Of a stretch of DNA of 15,719 nucleotides, positions 7,303-14,485 are shown piece after piece. Position 1 is the first letter of the stretch. The number at the start of each line of letters is the position of its first letter. The notes beneath the pieces are model-generated. The model was not told the DNA's origin and searched no databases. It was given only the letters and a program-made list of their open reading frames with translations. The DNA is from BM714 sp964644525 (GTDB lineage Bacteria; Bacillota; Clostridia; Peptostreptococcales; BM714): contig CAZXWC010000033.1 in the NCBI GenBank assembly GCA_964644525.1, positions 1-15,719 on the forward strand, read 5' to 3'. Position numbers and translations under genes: made by a program.

Positions 7303-8685
7303 TTACTGCCTGCTTTTTTTCAAGAAATACGCCACCTGATAATATTCTATTTCATAACCGTTTTTCTTAAGCTCCTTGGCTATTTTCCTGGCACCCATTC
7401 CTTTTGAATGACAAACGTTTATCATCCTCTCCATCATTTTATCTATGCGCTTCGAATTTCCCCCTTTTTTCTTTCCTATCAGCTCAAAAGGCAAATCGTC
7501 AATTCCCACTCTTGTTATTATTTCCTTGTCCCTGTCTATGTCATCTATAAGCGGCGAGGCCGAATCTATACTGAAGTTTATCACATCCCTCATCTGTCTT
7601 ATGTTTCTGGGATAACGGGCATCAAGCAATACTTCTCTGGCTTCATCCTCAATTACCACTTTGTAGTCTATTTCGTGAAGATTCTTTACCGCCTCCTGGT
7701 ATTTCATAACAAAATAATCCAGCAGCTCATTTTTTTCATGCATATTCCTTTCGCTTAAGGAAGGAATGTATATTTCATATTGTGCAAGCCTTTGATAAAG
7801 TTCAGGTAATAATTCTTCCTTAAGATTTCTTGTTGAAGCAGCTATGGCAATGACATCAACTCTGTGCTCTTTCGACCCTCCTATTCGCCTTATCTTTCCC
7901 GTTTCTATGACCTTTAGAAGAAGATTCTGATAATGCTCCAATGCATGGGCCTCGTCTAAAAACAATATCCCTCCGTTTGCCTGTTCAAAAAGCCCCTTCT
8001 TTCTTTTTGATCCCGTGTATGCTCCTTCTTCGCTTCCGAAAATTTCAACTGCGGCAATGTCAGGATTTGTGAATTGCGCACAATTAATTTCAATAAGCGG
8101 TGAATCCTGACTTATTATTCCAATCTCTTTCGCATAATTATATATCATGTTGGCAACCATTGTTTTCCCTGTACCAGATTCTCCTATGATTATGGAATGG
8201 CGAGGTCCTCCCAATGACCCAACAGTTCTTCTCGCCCTCTTTATTACTTCACTCAAACTGCCACCTATGCCTATAATTGAAGGAACATCCTCAACAACCG
8301 AATTCAGTTCCAACTGAAGTTCCAAATATTTTATTTTCTTGTTCAGTTCATCTATTTCCTTTATACTTCTAAAAATAGAAAAGGCTCCAGAAAATTCTCC
8401 ATCGATATAGTAAGGATACGAATTCACCACATAGCGCTTGTTCTTCACATAATGAATCCTTTTTTCCAATATTGGCTGACGGTCCTCAAGAACCTTCAGA
8501 AGTACAGCTTGCGGATAGTACTTTGTTATATGATTTCCAAGCATATCATCTATTCTGTAGCCCGCATAATCAGCCGAAGCCTGATTTACATATATCAGCA
8601 TCCCTTTTCTATCAACAACATTGACTCCGTCGTTTGATTTGTTCATTATATTGTCTGCAACTTCAAATCTCAAATTATCGCCCAT
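7303..8685 (-). CDS. PAS-AAA+ sigma-54-dependent transcriptional activator
   Basis: This 460-residue bacterial enhancer-binding protein has an N-terminal PAS sensor (about 9-108), a short coiled-coil-like linker (108-128), the sigma-54-interacting AAA+ domain (about 135-375) and a C-terminal helix-turn-helix (about 424-457). Visible in the AAA+ domain are Walker A GESGTGKT (168-175), a GAFTGA-loop variant GAYTGS (221-226), Walker B GGILFLDE (238-245) and the arginine-finger segment LYQRLAQYEI. The DNA-binding end does not look like the usual Fis type. An in-frame ATG at 8697 would add four residues, but GGAGG sits five bases before the ATG at 8685 and nothing suitable precedes 8697. It is divergent from the POR-2 operon, whose promoter is a consensus sigma-54 site, so that operon is the likely target. 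The PAS ligand is unknown. Confidence 0.93.
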   Translation of the reverse strand: MGDNLRFEVADNIMNKSNDGVNVVDRKGMLIYVNQASADYAGYRIDDMLGNHITKYYPQAVLLKVLEDRQPILEKRIHYVKNKRYVVNSYPYYIDGEFSGAFSIFRSIKEIDELNKKIKYLELQLELNSVVEDVPSIIGIGGSLSEVIKRARRTVGSLGGPRHSIIIGESGTGKTMVANMIYNYAKEIGIISQDSPLIEINCAQFTNPDIAAVEIFGSEEGAYTGSKRKKGLFEQANGGILFLDEAHALEHYQNLLLKVIETGKIRRIGGSKEHRVDVIAIAASTRNLKEELLPELYQRLAQYEIYIPSLSERNMHEKNELLDYFVMKYQEAVKNLHEIDYKVVIEDEAREVLLDARYPRNIRQMRDVINFSIDSASPLIDDIDRDKEIITRVGIDDLPFELIGKKKGGNSKRIDKMMERMINVCHSKGMGARKIAKELKKNGYEIEYYQVAYFLKKSRQ

Positions 8686-8702
8686 TACACCCTCCATTAT
8701 TC

Positions 8703-8748
8703 TAACACTTTATTCGCATTATAACACTAATTCTAACATTCTGGTGTT
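8703..8748. repeat. Cluster of TAACAC-type boxes: candidate upstream activator sites
   Basis: Three direct copies of TAACA(C/T) (8703-8708, 8722-8727, 8734-8739) and one inverted copy, GGTGTT (8743-8748), lie in the divergent gap. They sit about 40-90 bases upstream of the sigma-54 -24 element, a usual distance for enhancer-binding proteins. The second copy covers the extended -10 of the activator's own promoter, which would also allow autoregulation. Confidence 0.45.
8718..8726 (-). promoter_or_regulatory. Extended -10 promoter of the sigma-54 activator gene
   Basis: On the minus strand TGTTATAAT (8726-8718) is a perfect extended -10 with no clear -35. Predicted start near 8711 gives a leader of about 25 nt to the ATG at 8685, which fits the chosen start rather than the ATG at 8697. 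Confidence 0.55.
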
Positions 8749-8789
8749 TTTTGTATCATAGATCCATTGAAAAACCAACATTCTTCTTT

Positions 8790-8805
8790 TGGCACATCTT
8801 TTGCA
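8790..8805 (+). promoter_or_regulatory. Sigma-54 (-24/-12) promoter of the POR-2 operon
   Basis: TGGCACATCTTTTGCA matches the consensus TGGCAC-N5-TTGCA exactly, with GG at 8791-8792 and GC at 8803-8804, ten bases apart. The predicted start is near 8815, leaving about 23 nt of leader with AAGGAGG (8824-8830) before the ATG at 8839. An adjacent sigma-54 activator gene makes the assignment strong. Confidence 0.92.
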
Positions 8806-8838
8806 TATATAATTAATAAATTTAAGGAGGTAAGCTTT

Positions 8839-9414
8839 ATGTCAAATCGTACAGAAATTCGCTGGCATGGAAGAGGCGGTCAGGGCGCAAAAACAGCTTC
8901 TCTGCTTTTGGCTGATGCCGCTTTCAACACAGGCAATTATGTTCAAGGTTTTCCTGAATACGGTCCCGAAAGAATGGGTGCCCCAATTACTGCCTACAAC
9001 CGGATCAGTTCAATCCCTTTGAGGGTGCATTCAAATATTTACGAACCTGATTTTGTAGTTGTAGTCGACGAAACATTGCTATCAACAGTGCAGGTAACTG
9101 CCGGATTGAAGGAAGATGGCGCCATAATAATCAACACGCCTAAATCCGTAGACGAAATCAAGTCAAAAATCAATGGATACGACGGCCGCATATTCACAAT
9201 TGACGCACGCAAAATTTCAGAAAGCACCTTGGGTAGAAATTTCCCCAATACGCCAATGCTTGGAGCCGTTGTAAAAGTCAGCAGTGTAATGGATGAAAAA
9301 TCCTTCCTGAATGCAATGGAAAGTTCTTTCAAACACAAATTCGCTACAAAGCCTGAAGTTATAAGCGGCAATATGGCAGCTCTAAAAGAAGCAATGCAGG
9401 AGGTGGCAAAATAA
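8839..9414 (+). CDS. porC: 2-oxoacid:ferredoxin oxidoreductase gamma subunit, POR-2
   Basis: This 191-residue gamma subunit has EIRWHGRGGQG near the N-terminus, then FPEYGPERMGAPI and DFVVVVDETLL, matching the POR gamma family throughout. An upstream in-frame ATG at 8767 was rejected because that extension would span the sigma-54 promoter. The ATG at 8839 has AAGGAGG eight bases before it and yields the family-normal N-terminus. It is the first gene of a four-gene operon controlled by the -24/-12 promoter. Its stop overlaps the next start (TAATG), which suggests translational coupling. Confidence 0.95.
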   Translation: MSNRTEIRWHGRGGQGAKTASLLLADAAFNTGNYVQGFPEYGPERMGAPITAYNRISSIPLRVHSNIYEPDFVVVVDETLLSTVQVTAGLKEDGAIIINTPKSVDEIKSKINGYDGRIFTIDARKISESTLGRNFPNTPMLGAVVKVSSVMDEKSFLNAMESSFKHKFATKPEVISGNMAALKEAMQEVAK

Positions 9415-9731
9415 TGGACAAAAGAAAGACCGAAAATATCAATCCGCAAGTTAATTGGAAAAACATTTCTCCGGGTGGAGCAATAACTCAATCAGGAAGC
9501 GCTGATCTTTTTAAAACCGGCGACTGGAGAACAATGATACCTGTTTTCAAAGAGGACAAATGCAAGCAATGCCTGCTATGCGTCCCGGTTTGCCCGGATT
9601 CTTCCATACCAGTTGAAAATAATAAACGATTGGACTTTGACTATGACCATTGCAAAGGATGCGGAATATGCGCCAAAGTATGCCCGTTCGGGGCAATAGA
9701 TTTCATCAAAGACGAAAAACAGGAGGGTTAA
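9414..9731 (+). CDS. porD: 2-oxoacid:ferredoxin oxidoreductase delta subunit (2x[4Fe-4S] ferredoxin), POR-2
   Basis: This 105-residue ferredoxin-like subunit has two complete 4Fe-4S motifs: cysteines 50, 53, 56 and 60, and cysteines 80, 83, 86 and 90. Both end in CP as in classical clostridial ferredoxins, unlike the POR-1 delta chain, whose second motif ends in CK. The N-terminal 45 residues are the usual POR delta extension. The start overlaps the gamma stop by one base, and the alpha gene begins one base after its own stop. Its AGGAGG ribosome site for the alpha gene lies in the last codons. Confidence 0.95.
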   Translation: MDKRKTENINPQVNWKNISPGGAITQSGSADLFKTGDWRTMIPVFKEDKCKQCLLCVPVCPDSSIPVENNKRLDFDYDHCKGCGICAKVCPFGAIDFIKDEKQEG

Positions 9732-9732
9732 A

Positions 9733-10914
9733 ATGGGAATAAGAGATAGATTGTCGGGAAACGAAGCGATTGCGAATGCAATGAAACAAATCAATCCGGA
9801 TGTCATGCCTGCATTTCCGATTACGCCTTCGACCGAAATACCGCAGTACTTTTCACAATTCGTAGCAAACGGAGAAGTCGATACCGAATTTGTCACTGTC
9901 GAATCCGAGCACAGCGCTATGAGCGCATGCATAGGATCTGAAGCAGCAGGCGCAAGAACAATAACTGCCACATCATCAGCCGGATTGGCTCTTATGCATG
10001 AGGTTCTCTATGTTGCCGCGTCTTCAAGGCTTCCTATCACATTGGCCTGCGTAAACAGGGCTCTTACGGGACCAATAAATATAAACGCAGACCATGGCGA
10101 CTCTATGGGAGCCAGGGACTCCGGTTGGATACAAATTTATTCCGAGAACAACCAGGAAGCCTACGACAATTTCATTCAGGCCTTCAGGATTGGAGAACAT
10201 CCTGATGTGCAATTGCCTGTAATGGTTTGCCAAGATGGTTTCATAACTTCACACGGAGTTGAAAACATAGAGCTTATCGAGGCTGAAAAAGTCAAAGGTT
10301 TTGTTGGCGACTACTGCCCTCAAAACTATATGCTTAATCCAAACGAAACAATAGCTCATGGCCCATACGACAGCCCAGTCTACTATATGGAACATAAACG
10401 CCAGCAACTCGAGGCGATGAAAAATGCCAAGGAAGTTATATTATCTATAGGAAAAGAGTTCGGAGAAATGTCCGGAAGATTTTATGAATTCTTTGAATCA
10501 TACAAATTGGAAGATGCAGAAGTTGCTATAGTTGTTTTGAACTCGACTGCCGGTACAGCAAAGGATGTTGTAGACCAAATGAGAGCCGAAGGTAAAAAAG
10601 CAGGACTTCTCAAACTACGCATATTCAGGCCCTTCCCTGGCGAAGAAATCGCCGAAGCCCTTAAAAATGTTAAAACCGTGGCAATAATGGACCGTCACGA
10701 AGGTTTTTCAACAATAGGAGGACCTGTATTTTCAGAGGTACGCACAGCTCTATACGATTTGCCAAATCCACCTAAAACTATCAGCTACGTTTACGGTTTG
10801 GGCGGTCGCGATGTAAGAACAATCCATATCGAGTCAATTTACAACGAACTTCTTGCCATAAAAAATGGCAAAGACCAAGGAGAGGCATACCGTTACCTCG
10901 GTGTCCGAGAATAG
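9733..10914 (+). CDS. porA: 2-oxoacid:ferredoxin oxidoreductase alpha subunit, POR-2
   Basis: This 393-residue alpha subunit contains FPITPSTE (28-35) in the substrate pocket region and VESEHSAM (56-63) with the TPP-activating glutamate. SGWIQIY, FRPFPGEEI and YGLGGRDV are further family landmarks, and it ends in YLGVRE. The PITPS form resembles that of one-chain pyruvate:ferredoxin oxidoreductases, so pyruvate is a reasonable first guess for this set. Sigma-54 control by a PAS regulator instead suggests an inducible substrate such as an amino-acid-derived 2-oxoacid. It is third in the operon, with AGGAGG immediately upstream and the beta gene 12 bases downstream. Confidence 0.95.
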   Translation: MGIRDRLSGNEAIANAMKQINPDVMPAFPITPSTEIPQYFSQFVANGEVDTEFVTVESEHSAMSACIGSEAAGARTITATSSAGLALMHEVLYVAASSRLPITLACVNRALTGPININADHGDSMGARDSGWIQIYSENNQEAYDNFIQAFRIGEHPDVQLPVMVCQDGFITSHGVENIELIEAEKVKGFVGDYCPQNYMLNPNETIAHGPYDSPVYYMEHKRQQLEAMKNAKEVILSIGKEFGEMSGRFYEFFESYKLEDAEVAIVVLNSTAGTAKDVVDQMRAEGKKAGLLKLRIFRPFPGEEIAEALKNVKTVAIMDRHEGFSTIGGPVFSEVRTALYDLPNPPKTISYVYGLGGRDVRTIHIESIYNELLAIKNGKDQGEAYRYLGVRE

Positions 10915-10926
10915 GAGTGATAAAAA

Positions 10927-11862
10927 ATGGCATATAAATTTAAAGATGTAATGAACAAACCGGAAAGACTTACCGGCGGCCATAGAATGTGTGCAGGTTG
11001 CGGCGCTCCCTTGGCTGTAAGAGGAGTCATGAGAGCTCTGAAAGAAGAGGACAAGGCGGTTGTAGGCGTTGCAACAGGATGTCTTGAAGTTTCCACCTTC
11101 ACGTACCCGTATGTCGCCTTCAAGGATTCTTTCATACACACCGCATTCGAGAATGCGGCTGCAACAGTTTCAGGCGCCGAAGCGGCCTATAATGCTCTTA
11201 AGAGAAAAAACAAGATCGATGAAACATATAAATTCATAACATTCGGAGGTGACGGCGGAACATACGACATAGGGTTCCAATCTCTCTCGGGCGCTATGGA
11301 GCGCGGACACGACATGGTCTATGTTTGCTATGACAACAACGCATATATGAACACCGGCATACAGCGTTCATCTGCAACTCCCAAATACACAGACACAACC
11401 ACTACACCTGCCGGAAAAGTAGTGCCGGGAAAACAGCAGTTCAAGAAAGACCTTTCCGAAGTGATGGTTTCTCATGAAATACCCTATGTCGCGCAAACAA
11501 CATTCATTGGAAATTTCAAAGACCTTCACGAAAAAGCGGAAAAGGCCATTTACACAGAAGGTCCCGCATTCATGAATGTATTGGCTCCATGCCCAAGAGG
11601 CTGGAGGTATGAAACTGAGGATTTGATGCAAATATGCAAGCTTGCCGTTGACACTTGCTTCTGGCCTCTCTTTGAAGTAATCAACGGAGAATGGAAGCTT
11701 TCATACAAGCCAAAGAAAAAGCTCCCTGTAGAAGATTACCTCAGGCCTCAAGGTCGCTTCAAGCACCTCTTCAAACCAGGCAATGAACATTTGATCGAAG
11801 ACATCCAAAAGGAAGTCGACAGAAAATGGGAAGCTCTTCTAAGGAAGTGCGGAGAACTTTAA
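10927..11862 (+). CDS. porB: 2-oxoacid:ferredoxin oxidoreductase beta subunit, POR-2
   Basis: This 311-residue TPP-binding beta subunit is complete. Cluster cysteines are C22 and C25 (CAGC), C52 (TGCLEVST) and C222 (APCPRGW). The TPP/Mg motif is GDGGTYDIG from 108, with DNNAYMNTG at 136-144. The length and the long basic C-terminal arm fit the POR family. The partial POR-1 beta chain shares all of these landmarks. The ribosome site AGGAGTGAT begins inside the alpha stop region. It is the last gene of the sigma-54 operon, followed by a terminator hairpin 30 bases on. Confidence 0.96.
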   Translation: MAYKFKDVMNKPERLTGGHRMCAGCGAPLAVRGVMRALKEEDKAVVGVATGCLEVSTFTYPYVAFKDSFIHTAFENAAATVSGAEAAYNALKRKNKIDETYKFITFGGDGGTYDIGFQSLSGAMERGHDMVYVCYDNNAYMNTGIQRSSATPKYTDTTTTPAGKVVPGKQQFKKDLSEVMVSHEIPYVAQTTFIGNFKDLHEKAEKAIYTEGPAFMNVLAPCPRGWRYETEDLMQICKLAVDTCFWPLFEVINGEWKLSYKPKKKLPVEDYLRPQGRFKHLFKPGNEHLIEDIQKEVDRKWEALLRKCGEL

Positions 11863-11891
11863 TTATCATCAATAGAAACACCCCCATATTA

Positions 11892-11919
11892 AAACTACCG
11901 GCCGAATGGCCGGTAGTTT
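11892..11919. terminator. Bidirectional terminator between POR-2 and the lipoprotein gene
   Basis: A 12-bp perfect stem, AAACTACCGGCC / GGCCGGTAGTTT (11892-11903 and 11908-11919), has the loop GAAT. T-rich sequence follows on both strands (TTTCTATTAT on plus, TTTTAAT on minus). The two flanking genes converge on it. Confidence 0.85.
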
Positions 11920-11966
11920 CTATTATAAAATTAATACTTGTAAAATTTTTTAGTCATTAATATGGT

Positions 11967-12770
11967 TTATTTTATTCTGTCGATTTTTACGATTCTTTTC
12001 AGGCCGCTTTGCTCAACGATATACTGGAATTTTATTGTTTCCCCTTTGTTTAGGCCAAGCCCTTGGAGCATCTCAACGGCTTCGCTTGACATCTCGTATG
12101 GTTTGGAATCGATTTCGTCGGGATTGCCGGTCAATTTGACAAAAATTGTAGTACCATTGGCACTGTCAAACCTGCCTGTGTCAGTATAACGCTTCTCATA
12201 TGTCGTTATGACATTTCGACCATAGTCGTCGACATAATAGTAAAAATCTATATAATCATATTCTTCGACAATCTTTGAACTCGAATGCAACAACTCATAT
12301 GCTATCCAGTAAGGCTCTCCCTTAATCATGCATACTCCCGGTCCAAAAATATTTTCTATTTCGCCTTCAAATGCAATTTCCGGGGCATTCCCCACCCCGG
12401 GAGCATCCGCCCGCTCCATTGATTCGATTTGGCGCCTGCCTTCCTCATTTTCTATATACCGGATGTCAACAGCAGAGTAATTTTCCATCTCTCCTGCTTC
12501 GTGAGCCGCCTGCCCGTCCTGCTGGAACATGTATGAGCTGTATTCTCCGTCCTGCATAATCTCAACAAAGCTCGGATCCATTCTTCCTATGTATACGGCC
12601 TTGATTGAAGCCGATTCAGCGCCGATTTCCACAGGCTCTTCGTTCTTTTCTGAAGATTCACCTCCTGAATCCTGTTCGCCGGCTGGAGCTTCTCCCTCCT
12701 GCGGCATGCATCCCGCAAAGACAAGCGCCAAGACAATTGCCATTATTAATATTGCTTTTCTATTATTCAT
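11967..12770 (-). CDS. Putative secreted lipoprotein (unknown function)
   Basis: This is a 267-residue protein with a type II signal peptide: basic N-terminus, hydrophobic stretch 6-19 and lipobox FAGC with the lipidated cysteine at 21. Phenylalanine at -3 is less common than leucine. An acidic, Gly/Ser/Glu-rich linker (about 22-52) follows, then a folded domain without a family I recognise; it includes a tyrosine- and aspartate-rich strand (about 170-180). It should sit on the outer face of the membrane. GGAGGTG precedes the ATG at 12770. The leader just upstream can form an 8-bp hairpin next to that ribosome site. It is separated by about 100 bases from the DUF2007 gene on the same strand and could be transcribed with it. 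No functional link to the POR genes is visible. Confidence 0.82.
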   Translation of the reverse strand: MNNRKAILIMAIVLALVFAGCMPQEGEAPAGEQDSGGESSEKNEEPVEIGAESASIKAVYIGRMDPSFVEIMQDGEYSSYMFQQDGQAAHEAGEMENYSAVDIRYIENEEGRRQIESMERADAPGVGNAPEIAFEGEIENIFGPGVCMIKGEPYWIAYELLHSSSKIVEEYDYIDFYYYVDDYGRNVITTYEKRYTDTGRFDSANGTTIFVKLTGNPDEIDSKPYEMSSEAVEMLQGLGLNKGETIKFQYIVEQSGLKRIVKIDRIK

Positions 12771-12782
12771 ATCAACACCTCC

Positions 12783-12804
12783 ATATGTTTTTGACGAAAC
12801 ATAT
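12783..12804. repeat. 8-bp perfect inverted repeat beside the lipoprotein ribosome site
   Basis: ATATGTTT (12783-12790) and AAACATAT (12797-12804) are perfect inverted copies with a 6-nt loop. On the minus-strand transcript the hairpin ends directly next to the GGAGGTG ribosome site (12782-12776), so it could stabilise the mRNA, affect translation, or be a protein-binding dyad. Confidence 0.45.
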
Positions 12805-12872
12805 CTTTAGAAAGTTTCAACAAATTTTTGTTTTTCAGTTTAAAAAGTAATTGAGCGCGTAATGGCCGCCTT

Positions 12873-13097
12873 TTACACGTCCGAAGATTCTTTGTATTTT
12901 CTTAAAAGCTCCAATGCCTTATCCTTGTGCTCTTCCGGCACTTCAACATGACCCCATCCGAGTGTCATTTTAAACAATCCGTCATACACAAGGCTGTCAT
13001 TCCCGATTAAAGCATAGGGAATCCCTTCTTCTTCAAGAATATTGCAGAAAATATCAGCTTCAAATTCATTTATCATTTCTATGCGAAACATTTTCAT
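12873..13097 (-). CDS. DUF2007-type small protein
   Basis: This 74-residue protein reads like the DUF2007 family (described as putative prokaryotic signal-transducing proteins). The pattern is an N-terminal strand, then EADIFCNILEEEGIPYALIGND, and a closing GWGHVEVPEEHKDKALELL, a small alpha/beta fold. The longest in-frame start (13139) would overlap the methyltransferase gene. I chose 13097 because GGAGGGG (13111-13105) lies seven bases before it. The gene starts 28 bases past the methyltransferase stop, so the two are probably co-transcribed. The function is unknown. Confidence 0.8.
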   Translation of the reverse strand: MKMFRIEMINEFEADIFCNILEEEGIPYALIGNDSLVYDGLFKMTLGWGHVEVPEEHKDKALELLRKYKESSDV

Positions 13098-13125
13098 TGA
13101 CAATCCCCTCCATTCCATTCTTAAA

Positions 13126-14289
13126 TTAACCTTGTTCATTAATCATATTTCCTTTTCTCAACAAATCAAGCAATGTGGGACTCAAATCAAACTCTTCTTT
13201 AATCCGCAGAACTTCATCAAGCGCTTCCTTTTTGTGTTTTTTAGTCATGTTCGACTTGACTGCCCTTATCATTATATTCTTCGGGGTATGACCGTAGTCA
13301 ATGAACTCAAGAATCTGTGTCTTGTATCCGCAGTGAACCAGAAGATTCCCCCTTATTGAATCTGTGACAAGCGCCGACACCCTCTCTTTTATTATTCCAT
13401 AGCGGGTCAATATGGAAAATTCATCGCTTTTTATTTGCGCATTCAATTCATGCTGGCAACAAGGCGCCGAAAATATCATTTCCGCGCCCCATTTTACCGC
13501 ATTGAAGAGTGCATAGTCCGTTGCGGTGTCACAGGCATGCAGCGCTATCACCACATCGACCGTCCCGCTGAATTTGTATCCGTTTATGTCTCCGACTTCG
13601 AAATGCAGATTTTCATACCCGTATTTTCGGCTTATGAAATTGCATCTTTCGATGACTTCTTTTTTAAGGTCGAGACCGACCATATCAACCTTTATACCTT
13701 TGATTTCTGTAAAATAGTAATACATTATGAATGTCAAATATGATTTGCCGCAACCGAAATCAATGACTTTCAATTCTTTTATATCCTTGCCCCTGATTGC
13801 ATCGTCGATTATTTCAACAAACCTGTTGATCTGTTTGTACTTGTCATGCATTGAGCTTGCCACCTTGCCTGTTTTTGTGAATATTCCCATGTCAATCAAG
13901 GGCTTTATGATCCGCCCTTCTTTGAGAATATATTCTTTTTTTCTGTTGTGTTCCGTCAAACGTTCCGGTTGGTTTTCGCTTCTTTTCTTTCCCCAAAAAA
14001 CCTTTCCCCTTTTGGAAATTCTAATATTGTAATTGTATTCTCCGTCCCATGCGTTAAGCTCCCTGTACTGGCCCGAAAGCAATTCCATGCAGAATTCCTT
14101 AATTTCTTCCTCTGAAAAATTTTCATGGAAGACCTGCTTTTGAGTATACTTTTCGGCCTGATAGTAATCTTTCTTGAGGTTTATTACGATTTTGCGGTAT
14201 TTTTGTGTTTTGCCCACAGGAGCGCTTATAACCATCCTGTATGGCGAATTTGATAACACTTCTGTTAGATGTCCTGACAATTTATCCAT
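13126..14289 (-). CDS. Class I SAM-dependent methyltransferase (Methyltransf_32-like)
   Basis: This protein of 387 residues has a Rossmann methyltransferase domain in its second half. The SAM-binding motif I is VIDFGCGKSYL (175-185), followed by GLDL at the end of strand 2 (205-208). Further on are HACDTATD (251-258) and APCCQHE (275-281), typical of the family containing bacterial COG0500 members and eukaryotic METTL25/GSTCD-like proteins. The N-terminal 150 residues are family-specific and basic, which hints at an RNA or ribosome substrate, but no substrate is established. An ATG at 14301 would add four residues; I chose 14289 because GGAG lies six bases before it and 14301 has no ribosome site. 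It is divergent from the ABC-F gene and upstream of the DUF2007 gene. Confidence 0.87.
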   Translation of the reverse strand: MDKLSGHLTEVLSNSPYRMVISAPVGKTQKYRKIVINLKKDYYQAEKYTQKQVFHENFSEEEIKEFCMELLSGQYRELNAWDGEYNYNIRISKRGKVFWGKKRSENQPERLTEHNRKKEYILKEGRIIKPLIDMGIFTKTGKVASSMHDKYKQINRFVEIIDDAIRGKDIKELKVIDFGCGKSYLTFIMYYYFTEIKGIKVDMVGLDLKKEVIERCNFISRKYGYENLHFEVGDINGYKFSGTVDVVIALHACDTATDYALFNAVKWGAEMIFSAPCCQHELNAQIKSDEFSILTRYGIIKERVSALVTDSIRGNLLVHCGYKTQILEFIDYGHTPKNIMIRAVKSNMTKKHKKEALDEVLRIKEEFDLSPTLLDLLRKGNMINEQG

Positions 14290-14416
14290 TTTTCTCTCCA
14301 TTTTTTCATTCTTTTATGGTGATATTTATTTTACATGCACTGAATACTAACTTAATTATGACATATTTCCAAACAATAATTTAACGTTTTCGCCTTCTTT
14401 TCATACAAAAATAATT

Positions 14417-14445
14417 TTGACATAGCATTTTATAACGGATAATAT
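14417..14445 (+). promoter_or_regulatory. Sigma-A promoter of the ABC-F gene
   Basis: TTGACA (14417-14422), a 17-bp spacer and TAATAT (14440-14445) give a start near 14452 and a leader of about 35 nt. The leader is short, with no room for the long attenuator leaders often seen with antibiotic-inducible ABC-F genes. Confidence 0.75.
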
Positions 14446-14485
14446 GGAAAAGTAGCAAAATTATCAATATTTTAAGGAGTTAAAT

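Noticed and set aside
8767..8838. Upstream in-frame ATG that would extend the POR-2 gamma subunit by 24 residues
   Set aside because: The extension covers the sigma-54 promoter, has no ribosome site, and the ATG at 8839 has AAGGAGG and a family-normal N-terminus.
13098..13139. Longer start for the DUF2007 gene overlapping the methyltransferase
   Set aside because: The GGAGGGG ribosome site serves the ATG at 13097, and the added residues do not belong to the family fold.
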